A stretch of DNA of 27,663 bases, taken from the NCBI GenBank assembly GCA_036555035.1, contig DATBMB010000040.1, forward strand, positions 1-27,663, written 5' to 3'. Shown here piece after piece: positions 1 to 7,346 of the stretch; the first letter of the stretch is position 1; each line of letters begins with the position of its first letter. Both the position numbers and the translations under genes were made by a program. Below the pieces are notes generated by a model. That model had not been told where the DNA came from. It saw nothing but the letters and a program-made list of their open reading frames with translations, and ran no database searches. This stretch comes from SG8-41 sp036555035 (GTDB lineage Bacteria > Pseudomonadota > Gammaproteobacteria > Burkholderiales > SG8-41).

Positions 1-273
1 GCGGTCATGCACATGACGCGCATGCTCGCGATCGAATGGGCGGAGCACGGCATCCGCGTGAACGCGGTGGCACCCGGGCGCGTCGACACGCCCTCGCGCG
101 CCGGCTCGCTCGCCAGGCCCGGCTATCGCGAAGCGGCGCTCGGGCGCATTCCGATGCGGCGCTTCGGCACCGCCGAGGAAGTCGCTGCCGCCGTGAGCTA
201 CCTCGCGAGCCCGGCGGCGGCGTGCATCACCGGCCAGACGCTGGTCCTCGACGGCGGGCTCACGGCGTACTGA
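1..273 (+). CDS. SDR-family NAD(P)-dependent oxidoreductase, C-terminal part
   Basis: The reading frame is open from the first base of the window, so the N-terminal part (cofactor-binding TGxxxGxG and catalytic YxxxK region) lies outside. About 90 residues are visible. They carry two family hallmarks: the IRVNAVAPG stretch after the catalytic helix, whose PG contacts the nicotinamide, and the C-terminal ITGQTLVLDGG stretch found in most classical short-chain dehydrogenases. The length after IRVNAVAPG is normal, so the C-terminus is intact. The substrate cannot be told. Its neighbours (solute-binding proteins, an FAD dehydrogenase and an MmgE/PrpD protein) suggest a catabolic role with organic acids or hydroxy acids, but this is inference. 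It ends 31 bases before the oppositely oriented Bug gene. Confidence 0.9.
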   Translation, partial: AVMHMTRMLAIEWAEHGIRVNAVAPGRVDTPSRAGSLARPGYREAALGRIPMRRFGTAEEVAAAVSYLASPAAACITGQTLVLDGGLTAY

Positions 274-275
274 CT

Positions 276-291
276 CCCCGTTGACACGGGG
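276..291. terminator. GC-rich hairpin between convergent genes
   Basis: Arms CCCCGT (276-281) and ACGGGG (286-291) are perfectly complementary around a TGAC loop, directly after the SDR stop codon and before the 3' end of the minus-strand Bug gene. No T-run follows on either strand, so it is not a classic intrinsic terminator. It may act as a bidirectional 3'-end structure or be a small repeat. Confidence 0.35.
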
Positions 292-304
292 CGAGGGGGC
301 GCTC

Positions 305-1258
305 CTAGAGGTTCATCTCGCGAATGAGATTCGCCCACTGTGCGATCTCGGATTGAATAAAAGCCGCGAACTCGCGGGGGGGTTGGCCTTCGGCGGTGGT
401 GCCATCGGCCTCCAGCCGTCGCACGACCTCGGGGTCTTTCAGAACCCTTGAGACCGCCTGGTATACGTGGTTGATGATGGGTTCGGGCACCGCGGCGGGC
501 GCGAACAGTGCATACCAGCCCACCTTGACGTAGCCGGGCACCCCGGATTCGTCGATCGTCGGAACGTTCGGCAGCAGCGGCGTGCGCTTCTTGGAAGTCA
601 CGCCGAGCGCGCGTAGCCTGCCCGATTTTACAAAGGGTAGCGACGAGCTGATTGAGGGTATCAACATTTGCGATTCACCGCTCATGACGGCGATCTGGGA
701 GGGACCGCCCCCTTTGTACGGCACCATCGTGCACTTGATCTTGCTCATGTGCAGGAACAGCGCGGTGGTGACGTGGATATTGCTGCCGCGTCCGGCGTGG
801 GCGCAGTTGATATCGCCGGGACGCTTGCGGGCAAGCGCGAGAAGCTCCTTGACGCTCTTCACCGGGAGGGACGGGTGCACGACCAGGAGATTTGGCGACG
901 ATCCGAACATCGTGACCGGCCTCAAATCCTTGGCCGGATCGTAGGAAGTCTTGTAGAAATTCGGGTTGAACGTGTAGCTTGCGGATGTGAACAGGAACGT
1001 GTAGCCGTCGGGGGCCGCCTGCGTAACCAGCGCCGTGCCGAGCGTGCCCGCCGCGCCCGGCCGGTTGTCGACGACTACGCTGGCCCCGAGAGCTTGAGTG
1101 AGCTTGTCCAACACGGCGCGGGCCAGGACGTCCGTGCCACCCCCTGGAGCGAACGGAATCAGGAGCCGGACCGGTTTTTCGGGATACGCAGCAGGCGCTG
1201 AGGGCGCGAACAGAGCGGCGACAGCGGCGAACAGCAGAGCACAGGTGGTGCGGTTCAT
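305..1258 (-). CDS. Bug-family tripartite tricarboxylate transporter substrate-binding protein (downstream paralogue)
   Basis: Periplasmic solute-binding protein of the Bug/TctC family, 317 residues, normal for the family. A signal peptide covers about residues 1-23 with an APA-A cleavage region. Next come the family hallmark YPEKPVRLLIPFAPGGGTD and the VVVDNRPGAAGT loop that helps bind the ligand carboxylate. The ATG start has a strong ribosome-binding site (GAGGAG about 6 bases upstream). It lies 49 bases downstream of a close paralogue on the same strand and is probably co-transcribed with it. Where the paralogue keeps the usual YGSAGRGSN ligand-binding loop, this copy reads CAHAGRGSN, so its ligand range may differ. 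No TctA/TctB membrane genes are visible, as is common for the many orphan Bug genes of Burkholderiales. The ligand is unknown. Confidence 0.93.
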   Translation of the reverse strand: MNRTTCALLFAAVAALFAPSAPAAYPEKPVRLLIPFAPGGGTDVLARAVLDKLTQALGASVVVDNRPGAAGTLGTALVTQAAPDGYTFLFTSASYTFNPNFYKTSYDPAKDLRPVTMFGSSPNLLVVHPSLPVKSVKELLALARKRPGDINCAHAGRGSNIHVTTALFLHMSKIKCTMVPYKGGGPSQIAVMSGESQMLIPSISSSLPFVKSGRLRALGVTSKKRTPLLPNVPTIDESGVPGYVKVGWYALFAPAAVPEPIINHVYQAVSRVLKDPEVVRRLEADGTTAEGQPPREFAAFIQSEIAQWANLIREMNL

Positions 1259-1307
1259 GATTTTCTCCTCGTTCTCGTTGTTGATGTCAGAGTGGCATTC
1301 CCGGCGA

Positions 1308-2264
1308 TCACAGCTTCATTTCGCGGATCAGCTTCGCCCACGCCACCAGCTCCTCGCGCACGAACGCGTCGAACTCGGCGGGGGGCTGGCCCCGGGCGAC
1401 GGCACCCTCGGCGGCGAGGCGCTTCACGATCTCGGGGTCCGTCAGCACCCTGGCGACCGCCTGGTACATGCGGTCGATGATGGGCCCCGGCACCGCGGCG
1501 GGCGCAAACAGCCCGAACCACGCCGCCTTGTCGTATCCGGGCACGCCGGCCTCGTCTATGGTCGGCAGCTGCGGCAGCAGGGGCGATCGCTGCTTCGTGG
1601 TTACCGCGAGCGCCCGCACCTGGCCCGACTTCACGAACGGATAGATCGACTGGAACGCGGGCAGCAGCACCTGCACCTCGCCGCTCACGAGGCCGATCTG
1701 GGCGGGACCCATTCCCTTGTACGGCACCTGCGTCATCTTGATCTTGGCCATGTACAGGAAGAGCTCCGTGGTGAGGTGCACATTGCTGCCGCGCCCGGCG
1801 GAGCCGTAGTGAATCTCGCCCGGGCGCTTGCGGGCGAGCGCGAGCAGCTCCTTCAGGCTCTTCACGGGCATCGACGGGTGCACCACCAGGACGTTCGGCA
1901 ACGATCCGAACATCGTGATCGGCTTGAAGTCCTTGACCGGGTCGTAGGGCAGATCCCGGTAGAAGTTCGGGGAAAAGGTGTAACTCGCCGAGGTGAAGAG
2001 ATACGTGTAGCCGTCCGGCGCCGCCCGCGCGACCATCGCCGTGCCGATCGTGCTTCCCGCGCCGGCCCGGTTGTCGATGATGACGCTCACCCCGAGGACC
2101 TGCGTGAGCCGGTCCGACACGGCGCGGGCGAGGAGGTCCGTGCCGCCTCCCGGAGCGAATGGCACGATCAGGCGGATCGGCTTTTCGGGATAGGCAGCGG
2201 GCGCCGAGGGCGCGAACAGCGCGGCAAGGATGAAGAGAATTGGAGCAGTGGCAATGCGGATCAT
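1308..2264 (-). CDS. Bug-family tripartite tricarboxylate transporter substrate-binding protein (upstream paralogue)
   Basis: Periplasmic binding protein of 318 residues with an N-terminal signal peptide (hydrophobic stretch ending SAPAA), then YPEKPIRLIVPFAPGGGTD, the IIDNRAGAGST loop and the canonical HYGSAGRGSN ligand loop. The ATG is preceded by an excellent Shine-Dalgarno (AGGAGGGA, about 4 bases away), which fixes the start. It is the first gene of a two-gene minus-strand unit and is divergent from the TcuA-like dehydrogenase. It matches the downstream Bug protein along the whole length (for example FTSASYTF, KELLALARKRPG, FAPAAVP, QAV-RVL), which indicates tandem duplication. Family ligands include citrate, tricarballylate, nicotinate and other carboxylates. 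The FAD-dehydrogenase neighbour favours a tricarboxylate-like acid, but this is inference. Confidence 0.94.
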   Translation of the reverse strand: MIRIATAPILFILAALFAPSAPAAYPEKPIRLIVPFAPGGGTDLLARAVSDRLTQVLGVSVIIDNRAGAGSTIGTAMVARAAPDGYTYLFTSASYTFSPNFYRDLPYDPVKDFKPITMFGSLPNVLVVHPSMPVKSLKELLALARKRPGEIHYGSAGRGSNVHLTTELFLYMAKIKMTQVPYKGMGPAQIGLVSGEVQVLLPAFQSIYPFVKSGQVRALAVTTKQRSPLLPQLPTIDEAGVPGYDKAAWFGLFAPAAVPGPIIDRMYQAVARVLTDPEIVKRLAAEGAVARGQPPAEFDAFVREELVAWAKLIREMKL

Positions 2265-2394
2265 GGTCCCTCCTCGTAGTCTTGCGGGCGCCTTGCGTTT
2301 TCCATATCGTGGACGCCTACAGCAAGGTTAAAACTTTTCGCGGGACTCTGAAAGGGGGGCACAGCGATAATTGCGTTGGGAGTGCACGACGGGC
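2265..2394. promoter_or_regulatory. Divergent intergenic region between Bug operon and TcuA-like gene
   Basis: This is a relatively AT-rich gap (notably around 2296-2340) that must hold the promoters of both the Bug pair and the dehydrogenase/MmgE pair. I see no convincing -35/-10 pair or clear operator. An AGGGGGG tract at 2353-2359 could be a ribosome-binding site for a TTG at 2371. Confidence 0.4.
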
Positions 2395-3891
2395 GTGAAT
2401 GAATTGAAGTCCTGCGACGTCCTGGTCGTCGGCAAGGGCAATGCCGCCCTGTGTGCCGCGCTCGCGGCGCGGGACGCCGGCGCCAGAGTCGCCATGCTCG
2501 AGGCCGCGCCGGTGGAGGAGTCCGGGGGCAACAGCCGCTTCGCCGGCGGCGTCATGCGCTTTGCCTACGATTCGGTCGAGGACCTGAAGCGCTTCTGCGA
2601 CATTTCCGCGGACGAAGCGCGGGATGCCGACTGGGAGAGCAACACCGCGGAGCAGTTCTACGACGATCTCTACCGCGTCACGAGCTACCGCACCGATCCC
2701 GCGCTGAGCGAGGTCCTGGTGACGCAAAGCCTCGATACGATGGTCTGGCTGCGGGGGCAGGGCGCGCGCTTCTCGCCGAACTACCGGCACCAGTCGGCCG
2801 TCGTCAACGGCAAGCGCCGGTTCTTCGGGCGCATGCCGGTGTGGGTCACCGGCGGCGGACCGGGCCTGGTGCAGTCCCTGACCGACACCGCCGGGAAGAA
2901 GGGCGTCGAGATCTTCTACGACACGCGCGCGGTGTCCCTGATCTATGATGGCGAGCGGGTCCTGGGCGTGCGCGCGAAGAGAAGCGGCAAGCCCGCCGAA
3001 TTCCGCGCGCGCGCGGTCGTGCTCGCCTGCGGCGGCTTCGAGGCGAACCCCGAGTGGCGCGCGCGCTACCTCGGCCCGGGATGGGAGCTCGCCAAGGTAC
3101 GCGGCACGCGCTTCAACATGGGCGACGGCCTGAAGATGGCTCTCGACATCGGTGCCTGCCCGTTCGGCAACTGGTCGGGGCGGCACGCCGTCTCGTGGGA
3201 GCGCTACGCGCCGGATTTCGGCGACTTGAGCCTTCCGGAAAGCTCCTACCGTCACAGCTTCCCGTACTCGGTCATGGTGAACGCGGACGGCAAGCGCTTC
3301 GTGGACGAGGGCGCGGAGCTCTACAACTACACCTATGCGAAGTACGGTGCCGAGGTGCTGAGGCAGCCCGCGCAATTCGCATACCAGGTGTTCGACGCGA
3401 AGGTGAAGCACCTGCTGCGGCCCGAGTACGGCCACAAGAACGTGACCCGCGTGACCGCCGATACGCTCGAGGCGCTTGCCGGGAAGCTGGAAGGCGTGAA
3501 CCGCGAGGGCTTTCTGAGAACGGTGCGCGCGTACAATGCCGCTGTCCGCACCGACATCCCGTTCAACCACTCGACCAAGGATGGACGCGGCACGACGGGG
3601 ATCGAGCCGCCGAAGTCGAACTGGGCGAACCCCCTCGATACGCCGCCCTTCGAGGCCTACGCGGTGACGTGCGGAATCACCTTCACCTTCGGAGGGCTGC
3701 GCACCGAGCCGCAGTCAGGCCAGGTGCTCGACGTCCACCTGCGCCCGATCGCGGGGCTCTACACCGCGGGCGAGATGCTGGGAGGACTCTTCTACTTCAA
3801 CTACCCGGCCGGCACCGGGCTCGTGTCCGGCGCGGTGTTCGGCAGGATCGCGGGAGCCGGCGCCGCGTCTGCGGCGGCGGCGCATAATTGA
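2395..3891 (+). CDS. FAD-dependent dehydrogenase, TcuA-like (tricarballylate dehydrogenase / fumarate-reductase flavoprotein family)
   Basis: Flavoprotein of about 498 residues. The N-terminal Rossmann motif DVLVVGKGNAALCAALAARDAGA is the FAD-binding fold in the form typical of TcuA, where GNAALCAA is highly characteristic. The middle keeps VTGGGPGLVQSL and the VMVNADGKRFVDEG block of the fumarate reductase/TcuA group. The C-terminus has the second flavin-contacting block, LYTAGEMLGGLFYFNYPAGTGLVSGAVFGR. TcuA oxidises tricarballylate to cis-aconitate. Here the substrate is only inferred, because TcuB and TcuC partners are absent. The start is uncertain. GTG at 2395 puts the Rossmann strand about 8 residues in, as in homologues. 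A TTG at 2371, which has a G-rich ribosome-binding site, is the alternative. The gene is followed after 20 bases by an MmgE/PrpD gene, so the pair is probably one operon. Confidence 0.88.
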   Translation: MNELKSCDVLVVGKGNAALCAALAARDAGARVAMLEAAPVEESGGNSRFAGGVMRFAYDSVEDLKRFCDISADEARDADWESNTAEQFYDDLYRVTSYRTDPALSEVLVTQSLDTMVWLRGQGARFSPNYRHQSAVVNGKRRFFGRMPVWVTGGGPGLVQSLTDTAGKKGVEIFYDTRAVSLIYDGERVLGVRAKRSGKPAEFRARAVVLACGGFEANPEWRARYLGPGWELAKVRGTRFNMGDGLKMALDIGACPFGNWSGRHAVSWERYAPDFGDLSLPESSYRHSFPYSVMVNADGKRFVDEGAELYNYTYAKYGAEVLRQPAQFAYQVFDAKVKHLLRPEYGHKNVTRVTADTLEALAGKLEGVNREGFLRTVRAYNAAVRTDIPFNHSTKDGRGTTGIEPPKSNWANPLDTPPFEAYAVTCGITFTFGGLRTEPQSGQVLDVHLRPIAGLYTAGEMLGGLFYFNYPAGTGLVSGAVFGRIAGAGAASAAAAHN

Positions 3892-3911
3892 CCCTGGACG
3901 AAGGAGGGCCG

Positions 3912-5306
3912 ATGTTTACCGAAACACTGGCACGGTTCGTCATCGAGACCCGGGCTTCCGATCTGCCGGAAGAGACCCTCGACGCCGCGCGCGATGCGCT
4001 GCTCGACACGGTGGGCGTCGCGCTCGCGGGAACGCGCGAGCCGGTAGGAGAGCTGGCGGCGCGCTGGGTGCGCGAGCTGGGCGCGAAGCCGCAGGCTACG
4101 TGCTGGGGCACGGACCTCGCCACCTCGCCGGCCGAGGCCGCTTTCGCCAACGGTATCGACAGCCACGCGCTCGACTTCGACGACACGCACCCCAGCGTGC
4201 GCGGCCATCCCAGCGCAACCCTGATCCCGGCTGCGCTGGCGGTGGGCGAGGCGGCCGGTGCATCGGGGGCGGATGTGCTCACGGCGTACGTCATCGGGAT
4301 GGAGATCGCGGGCAAGCTCGGGCGCGCCCTCGGACACGGCCATTACCTGCGCGGCTGGCATTCGACCTCCACGGTCGGCACGCTCTCCGCGACCGCGGCG
4401 GCCGCCCGGCTCTACGGTCTCGACACGGATGGACTGCGACGCGCCTGGGGCCTGGCCGCTTCGCAGATGAGCGGGCTCGTCCGCAATTTCGGAACCATGA
4501 CAAAGCCCTTCCACGCGGGGCATGCCGCGCGCTGCGGCGTTCTGTCGGCATGGATGGCGAAGAACGGATTCACATCGAACACGGAAATCTTCGATGCCAA
4601 GGGCGGCGCGCTCGACACCTATCGCGGCGAGCACCCGGGCGAGGCGATCGCGGACCTCTTGCGGACCCTCGGCCGGCCCTGGGAAATCATCGAGCCGGGC
4701 ATCTACGTCAAGCGCTGGCCATGCTGCTACTCCAGCCACCGCACGATCGGGGGTCTCTTCAACCTCGTCGAGCAGCAGCGGCTGCGGGCGGATGAGATCA
4801 CGGAGGTGGCGATCGGCTTCCTTCCCGGCGGCGACGTCGCGCTGGTGAGCCGCGACCCGCATACCGCCCTCGAAGGCAAGTTCAGCGTCGAGTACGCAGT
4901 GGCCGCGCTCCTGCTCGACGGCAGGCTCACCCTGGAGACGTTCACCGACGCCATGGTGCGGCGGCCGCAGGCGCACGAGCTGATCGGCAAGGTGCGGCGC
5001 TACGCGATCGCCGACGATAAGCTCTACTCCGGCATCACCGGCTACAACGATCTCACGGTGCGGACGGCGCGCGGGAATTTCGACGTGCGGATCGACAAGG
5101 TGCCCGGCTCGCCGGCCTGGCCGATGACGGAGCGCGACCGCTCGGCGAAGTTCATGGATTGCGCCACGCGCGTGCTGGGCGCACCCGGCGCCGAGAGGCT
5201 GCTGGATCTCGCGCGGCGCGCCCGGTCGCTCCGCGACATCCGCGAGCTCACGGGCGCGACCGCGCCCGCGAAAGCCAGGGTTACGCGGGCACGCGCGGCA
5301 CGGTGA
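3912..5306 (+). CDS. MmgE/PrpD family protein (2-methylcitrate dehydratase / cis-aconitate decarboxylase superfamily)
   Basis: The protein has 464 residues, the usual family length. The ATG at 3912 is chosen because a perfect AAGGAGGG lies at 3901-3908. Conserved active-site blocks are visible: HALDFDDTH (about 85-93), GHPSATLIPA (98-107), GWHST (148-152), TMTKPFHAG with the conserved lysine near 198, and KRWPCCYSSH (267-276). These match the residues lining the active site in cis-aconitate decarboxylase and PrpD-type enzymes. Members hydrate, dehydrate, decarboxylate or epimerise tricarboxylate-like acids, so the exact reaction is not predictable. Being directly downstream of a TcuA-like dehydrogenase, it could act on the unsaturated acid made by that enzyme (inference). 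Its 3' end overlaps the convergent hydratase alpha-subunit gene by 26 bases. Confidence 0.92.
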   Translation: MFTETLARFVIETRASDLPEETLDAARDALLDTVGVALAGTREPVGELAARWVRELGAKPQATCWGTDLATSPAEAAFANGIDSHALDFDDTHPSVRGHPSATLIPAALAVGEAAGASGADVLTAYVIGMEIAGKLGRALGHGHYLRGWHSTSTVGTLSATAAAARLYGLDTDGLRRAWGLAASQMSGLVRNFGTMTKPFHAGHAARCGVLSAWMAKNGFTSNTEIFDAKGGALDTYRGEHPGEAIADLLRTLGRPWEIIEPGIYVKRWPCCYSSHRTIGGLFNLVEQQRLRADEITEVAIGFLPGGDVALVSRDPHTALEGKFSVEYAVAALLLDGRLTLETFTDAMVRRPQAHELIGKVRRYAIADDKLYSGITGYNDLTVRTARGNFDVRIDKVPGSPAWPMTERDRSAKFMDCATRVLGAPGAERLLDLARRARSLRDIRELTGATAPAKARVTRARAAR

Positions 5307-5952
5307 CGCCGACGAGGGTGTCGCGCGTCAGGATGTCCGCGAGCTGCTCCTCGCTCCAGCCCTTCGTTTCCCGAGGCCGCATCGGGACCACCACGTAGCG
5401 CATGTCCGCGTTGGAATCGTGCACGCGCACGGTGACGTGGTCCGGAAGCACCGTGCCGAACTCCTTCAGCACCGAGCGCGGCTCGCGCACCACGCGAGCG
5501 CGGTAGTTCTCGCTCTTGTACCAGGTGGGCGGCTGGCCGAGCAGGTCGCGCGGATAGCACGAGCACAGGGTGCAAACGATGACGTTGTGCACCTCGGGCG
5601 TGTTCTCGACCGCGATCAGGCGCGACGCCTCGAGTTCAATGCCCGCCTCGGCGCACGCGGCCTTGCCGTCCGCCAGCAGCCGCTTCCTGAATCCGGGGTC
5701 GGTCCAGGCGCGGGCGATGATCCGCGACCCGCGGTAGGGAAATTCCTCCTCGAAGAGCTCGATGCGCCGCCGGATCTCCTCGGCGGTAACGACGCCCCTG
5801 GCCTCGAGAATTTCCTGCATCGAGCGGCTCATGATCTCGTAGTCCGAGGGCGGGCCCGCGTCCTGCCCCGTGACCGGCGCGTGATCGTCGTGACCGTGGT
5901 CGTGCTTCCGGTGCGAGTAGTAGTCGTGCGCGGTATCGCTCATGTCCGTCAT
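5281..5952 (-). CDS. Cobalt-type nitrile hydratase alpha / thiocyanate hydrolase gamma subunit
   Basis: The 223-residue catalytic subunit carries the metal claw VCTLCSCYP, with cysteines near 127, 130 and 132. The threonine form CTLCSC is the cobalt signature, while iron enzymes have CSLCSC. In the family two of these cysteines are oxidised to sulfinate/sulfenate and bind a non-corrinoid metal ion. Downstream blocks WYKSENYRARVVREPRSVL, DSNADMRY and GWSEEQLA are also typical. The N-terminus is unusually histidine-rich (YYSHRKHDHGHDDH, residues 11-24), as I recall for thiocyanate hydrolase gamma. The ATG at 5952 overlaps the stop of the upstream gene as ATGA, indicating translational coupling; an ATG three codons later is an alternative. 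The enzyme converts nitriles to amides or thiocyanate to carbonyl sulfide. The sequence alone does not decide which. Confidence 0.92.
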   Translation of the reverse strand: MTDMSDTAHDYYSHRKHDHGHDDHAPVTGQDAGPPSDYEIMSRSMQEILEARGVVTAEEIRRRIELFEEEFPYRGSRIIARAWTDPGFRKRLLADGKAACAEAGIELEASRLIAVENTPEVHNVIVCTLCSCYPRDLLGQPPTWYKSENYRARVVREPRSVLKEFGTVLPDHVTVRVHDSNADMRYVVVPMRPRETKGWSEEQLADILTRDTLVGVTVPRVPA

Positions 5953-6329
5953 CCGCTCTGTGTGGGTTTCGCCGGCTTCGAACGCCCCGAGGCGGGCGCG
6001 AGCCAGTGCTCGAAGATCTCCATATCGATGGTGTCGCGCGCCGGGCCCCGGTAGTCCGGCCACACCTGCTTCTGCTCGAAGCGCACGCGGTACAGCACTC
6101 TTGCGGGCCGCCCGTCGAACCCGTAGGCCAGCTCCTCGGGATTCGGGAACGCGCCGCAGATGCGCTCGATCACGCCCAGCTTGCCGCGGATGTAGTAGGG
6201 CGTGCGCCGGTGTCCGGGCGGAGTCGCGCGCTTGATGACGACCCGGTCGCCGACGTCGAAGCGGTGGCCGGGCGCCGGAGTATAGGTGGACGGGAATTTC
6301 GCCCGCGCGTGCTTGCGTCTACCTGCCAT
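5949..6329 (-). CDS. Nitrile hydratase beta C-terminal-domain subunit (SH3-like; thiocyanate hydrolase alpha-like)
   Basis: The 126-residue protein corresponds only to the C-terminal half of a normal nitrile hydratase beta subunit. It shows F-DVGDRVVIK (about 24-33), then HRRTPYYIRGKLGVIERICG, with the conserved arginine-rich RxPxYxRG element that approaches the active-site claw, then PEELAYG and a closing VLYRVRF...VWPDY...DTIDMEIFEHWL. The start ATG at 6329 overlaps the stop region of the upstream half-subunit gene by 11 bases, and its own stop overlaps the alpha-subunit ATG. The three products are therefore made from one tightly coupled message. The length equals what I remember for the alpha subunit of Thiobacillus thioparus thiocyanate hydrolase. 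Genome databases often label such genes SH3-like or nitrile hydratase beta. Confidence 0.87.
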   Translation of the reverse strand: MAGRRKHARAKFPSTYTPAPGHRFDVGDRVVIKRATPPGHRRTPYYIRGKLGVIERICGAFPNPEELAYGFDGRPARVLYRVRFEQKQVWPDYRGPARDTIDMEIFEHWLAPASGRSKPAKPTQSG

Positions 6330-6639
6330 CGAACCGTCTCCGCACGTCCGCCATCTTTGCCTTGAGCTCGGCCTCGGTGAGGAGGCCCTTCTCGAGGAGC
6401 AGCGTGCGCAGGGCCAGGGTCCTGCGCTCGAAGTAGCCGAGCTTGTGGTACTGATCGCCCAGATCCTCGACGGCCCGGCGCAACTCGTCCACCCGGATGA
6501 TCGCCTTCAGGCCGAGCGTGCTCGTCAGCGCATTGGCCTGCCGTTCCCAGAACTTCATGCCGTGGTCGGTCGTGTCGATCGGGCCGGCGGCCGCGCCCCC
6601 CAGGTCATGGGGTCCCTTGTTGACGGGTTGGTCGCTCAT
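6319..6639 (-). CDS. Nitrile hydratase beta N-terminal-domain subunit (thiocyanate hydrolase beta-like)
   Basis: The 106-residue protein matches the N-terminal half of nitrile hydratase beta: GPHDLGGAAAGPID (about 9-22), then MKFWERQANALT, and a helical region ending YFERRTLALRTLLLEKGLLTEAEL, the beta-subunit YYExWLxAL...KGxxTxxEL block. The ATG at 6639 is chosen because HDLGG normally lies close to the N-terminus. The frame stays open to a further start at 6774, but that extension would run through the divergent promoter region and looks non-coding. No strong Shine-Dalgarno is visible. The small nitrile hydratase activators (P14K/P15K) share this fold, but they lack the HDLGG opening, so a structural subunit is the better reading. 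It is the first gene of the three-gene operon. Confidence 0.82.
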   Translation of the reverse strand: MSDQPVNKGPHDLGGAAAGPIDTTDHGMKFWERQANALTSTLGLKAIIRVDELRRAVEDLGDQYHKLGYFERRTLALRTLLLEKGLLTEAELKAKMADVRRRFDGR

Positions 6640-6718
6640 GTTCAGCAGAGTTTCGCAGCAGGCGCAATTCAGAATAGCATAGTGGGCAGGAGCCGGCTCT
6701 ACGAATCGGGAGGATGCC
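6640..6718. promoter_or_regulatory. Divergent promoter region, hydratase operon versus HupE
   Basis: This 79-base gap must carry promoters in both directions. A weak plus-strand pair is TTCGCA (6652-6657), a 17-base spacer and TAGCAT (6675-6680). A perfect 10-base palindrome GAGCCGGCTC (6690-6699) between that -10 and the hupE start could be an operator. The GGGAGG at 6708-6713 is the hupE ribosome-binding site. The gap is too short for a cobalamin riboswitch. Confidence 0.35.
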
Positions 6719-7342
6719 ATGTTGCACAGGATGATCCGAGTGTTGTTCCAGGCCGCGGTGCTGTTCGCGGCCACCGCTTTGCCGGCTCTGGCCCATCACG
6801 CCATGGACTACGCGCAGCCGGCGACGGCGCTGGAAGGGTTGCTGTCGGGGCTCGGTCACCCGGTCATCGGCGTGGACCACCTGCTGTTCATCGCGGGCGC
6901 CGGAGTCCTTGCCGCGAGGTTCGAGCGCGGGTACCGGCTGCCGCTCGCATTCGTCCTCGCTTCCATCGCGGTTGCGGGGATGCGGTACCTCGGCGTCGAC
7001 GTGGGACTCGGGGAGCTGTGGATTGCGGGCTCCCTGGTCGTTCTGGGAGCGTTCATGCTCGTCGCCGGCGCCCCCGGCCAGGGCGTGACGGTCGGCCTGT
7101 TCCTGGTCGCGGGCGCGCTCCACGGCTACGCGCTGGCGGAGGCCATCGTCGGCGCGGAGCGCACCCCGCTCGCGACCTACCTCGTGGGGCTTGCAGTCAT
7201 CCAGAGCGCCATTGCGCTCGCCGCGTGGTGGATCGCGAGCTGGCTTGCCCAACACCGTCCACACGTGCCGCTGCAGCGGCTTGCGGGCGCTGCAGTCGCA
7301 ATTGCGGGCATCGCCTTTGCCGGGATGGCCGCTTTCGGCTAG
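6719..7342 (+). CDS. HupE/UreJ-family membrane protein, probable Ni/Co permease
   Basis: A 207-residue polytopic membrane protein. An N-terminal signal-like stretch (about 6-24) ends ALA before HHAMD, which matches the HupE/UreJ pattern of a cleaved leader followed by histidines. The family motif HPxxGxDH appears as GHPVIGVDHLLF (about 46-57), and about five further hydrophobic helices follow. HupE proteins transport nickel, or cobalt when linked to cobalt users. Here the gene is divergent from and 79 bases away from a cobalt-type hydratase operon, so cobalt supply for that enzyme is a reasonable inference. No hydrogenase or urease genes are present. The ATG at 6719 is well placed after GGGAGG, with a second ATG four codons later as an alternative. 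Confidence 0.87.
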   Translation: MLHRMIRVLFQAAVLFAATALPALAHHAMDYAQPATALEGLLSGLGHPVIGVDHLLFIAGAGVLAARFERGYRLPLAFVLASIAVAGMRYLGVDVGLGELWIAGSLVVLGAFMLVAGAPGQGVTVGLFLVAGALHGYALAEAIVGAERTPLATYLVGLAVIQSAIALAAWWIASWLAQHRPHVPLQRLAGAAVAIAGIAFAGMAAFG

Positions 7343-7346
7343 ACGC

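Noticed and set aside
6319..6639. Reading this gene as the nitrile hydratase activator (P14K/P15K)
   Set aside because: The opening GPHDLGG...GPID is the structural beta-subunit hallmark and is not expected in activators.
6640..6718. Cobalamin riboswitch in front of hupE
   Set aside because: Only 79 bases are available and no B12-box-like sequence is visible.
6640..6774. N-terminal extension of the beta N-half subunit to a start at 6774
   Set aside because: It would overlap the divergent promoter and the hupE start, and HDLGG normally sits near the N-terminus.
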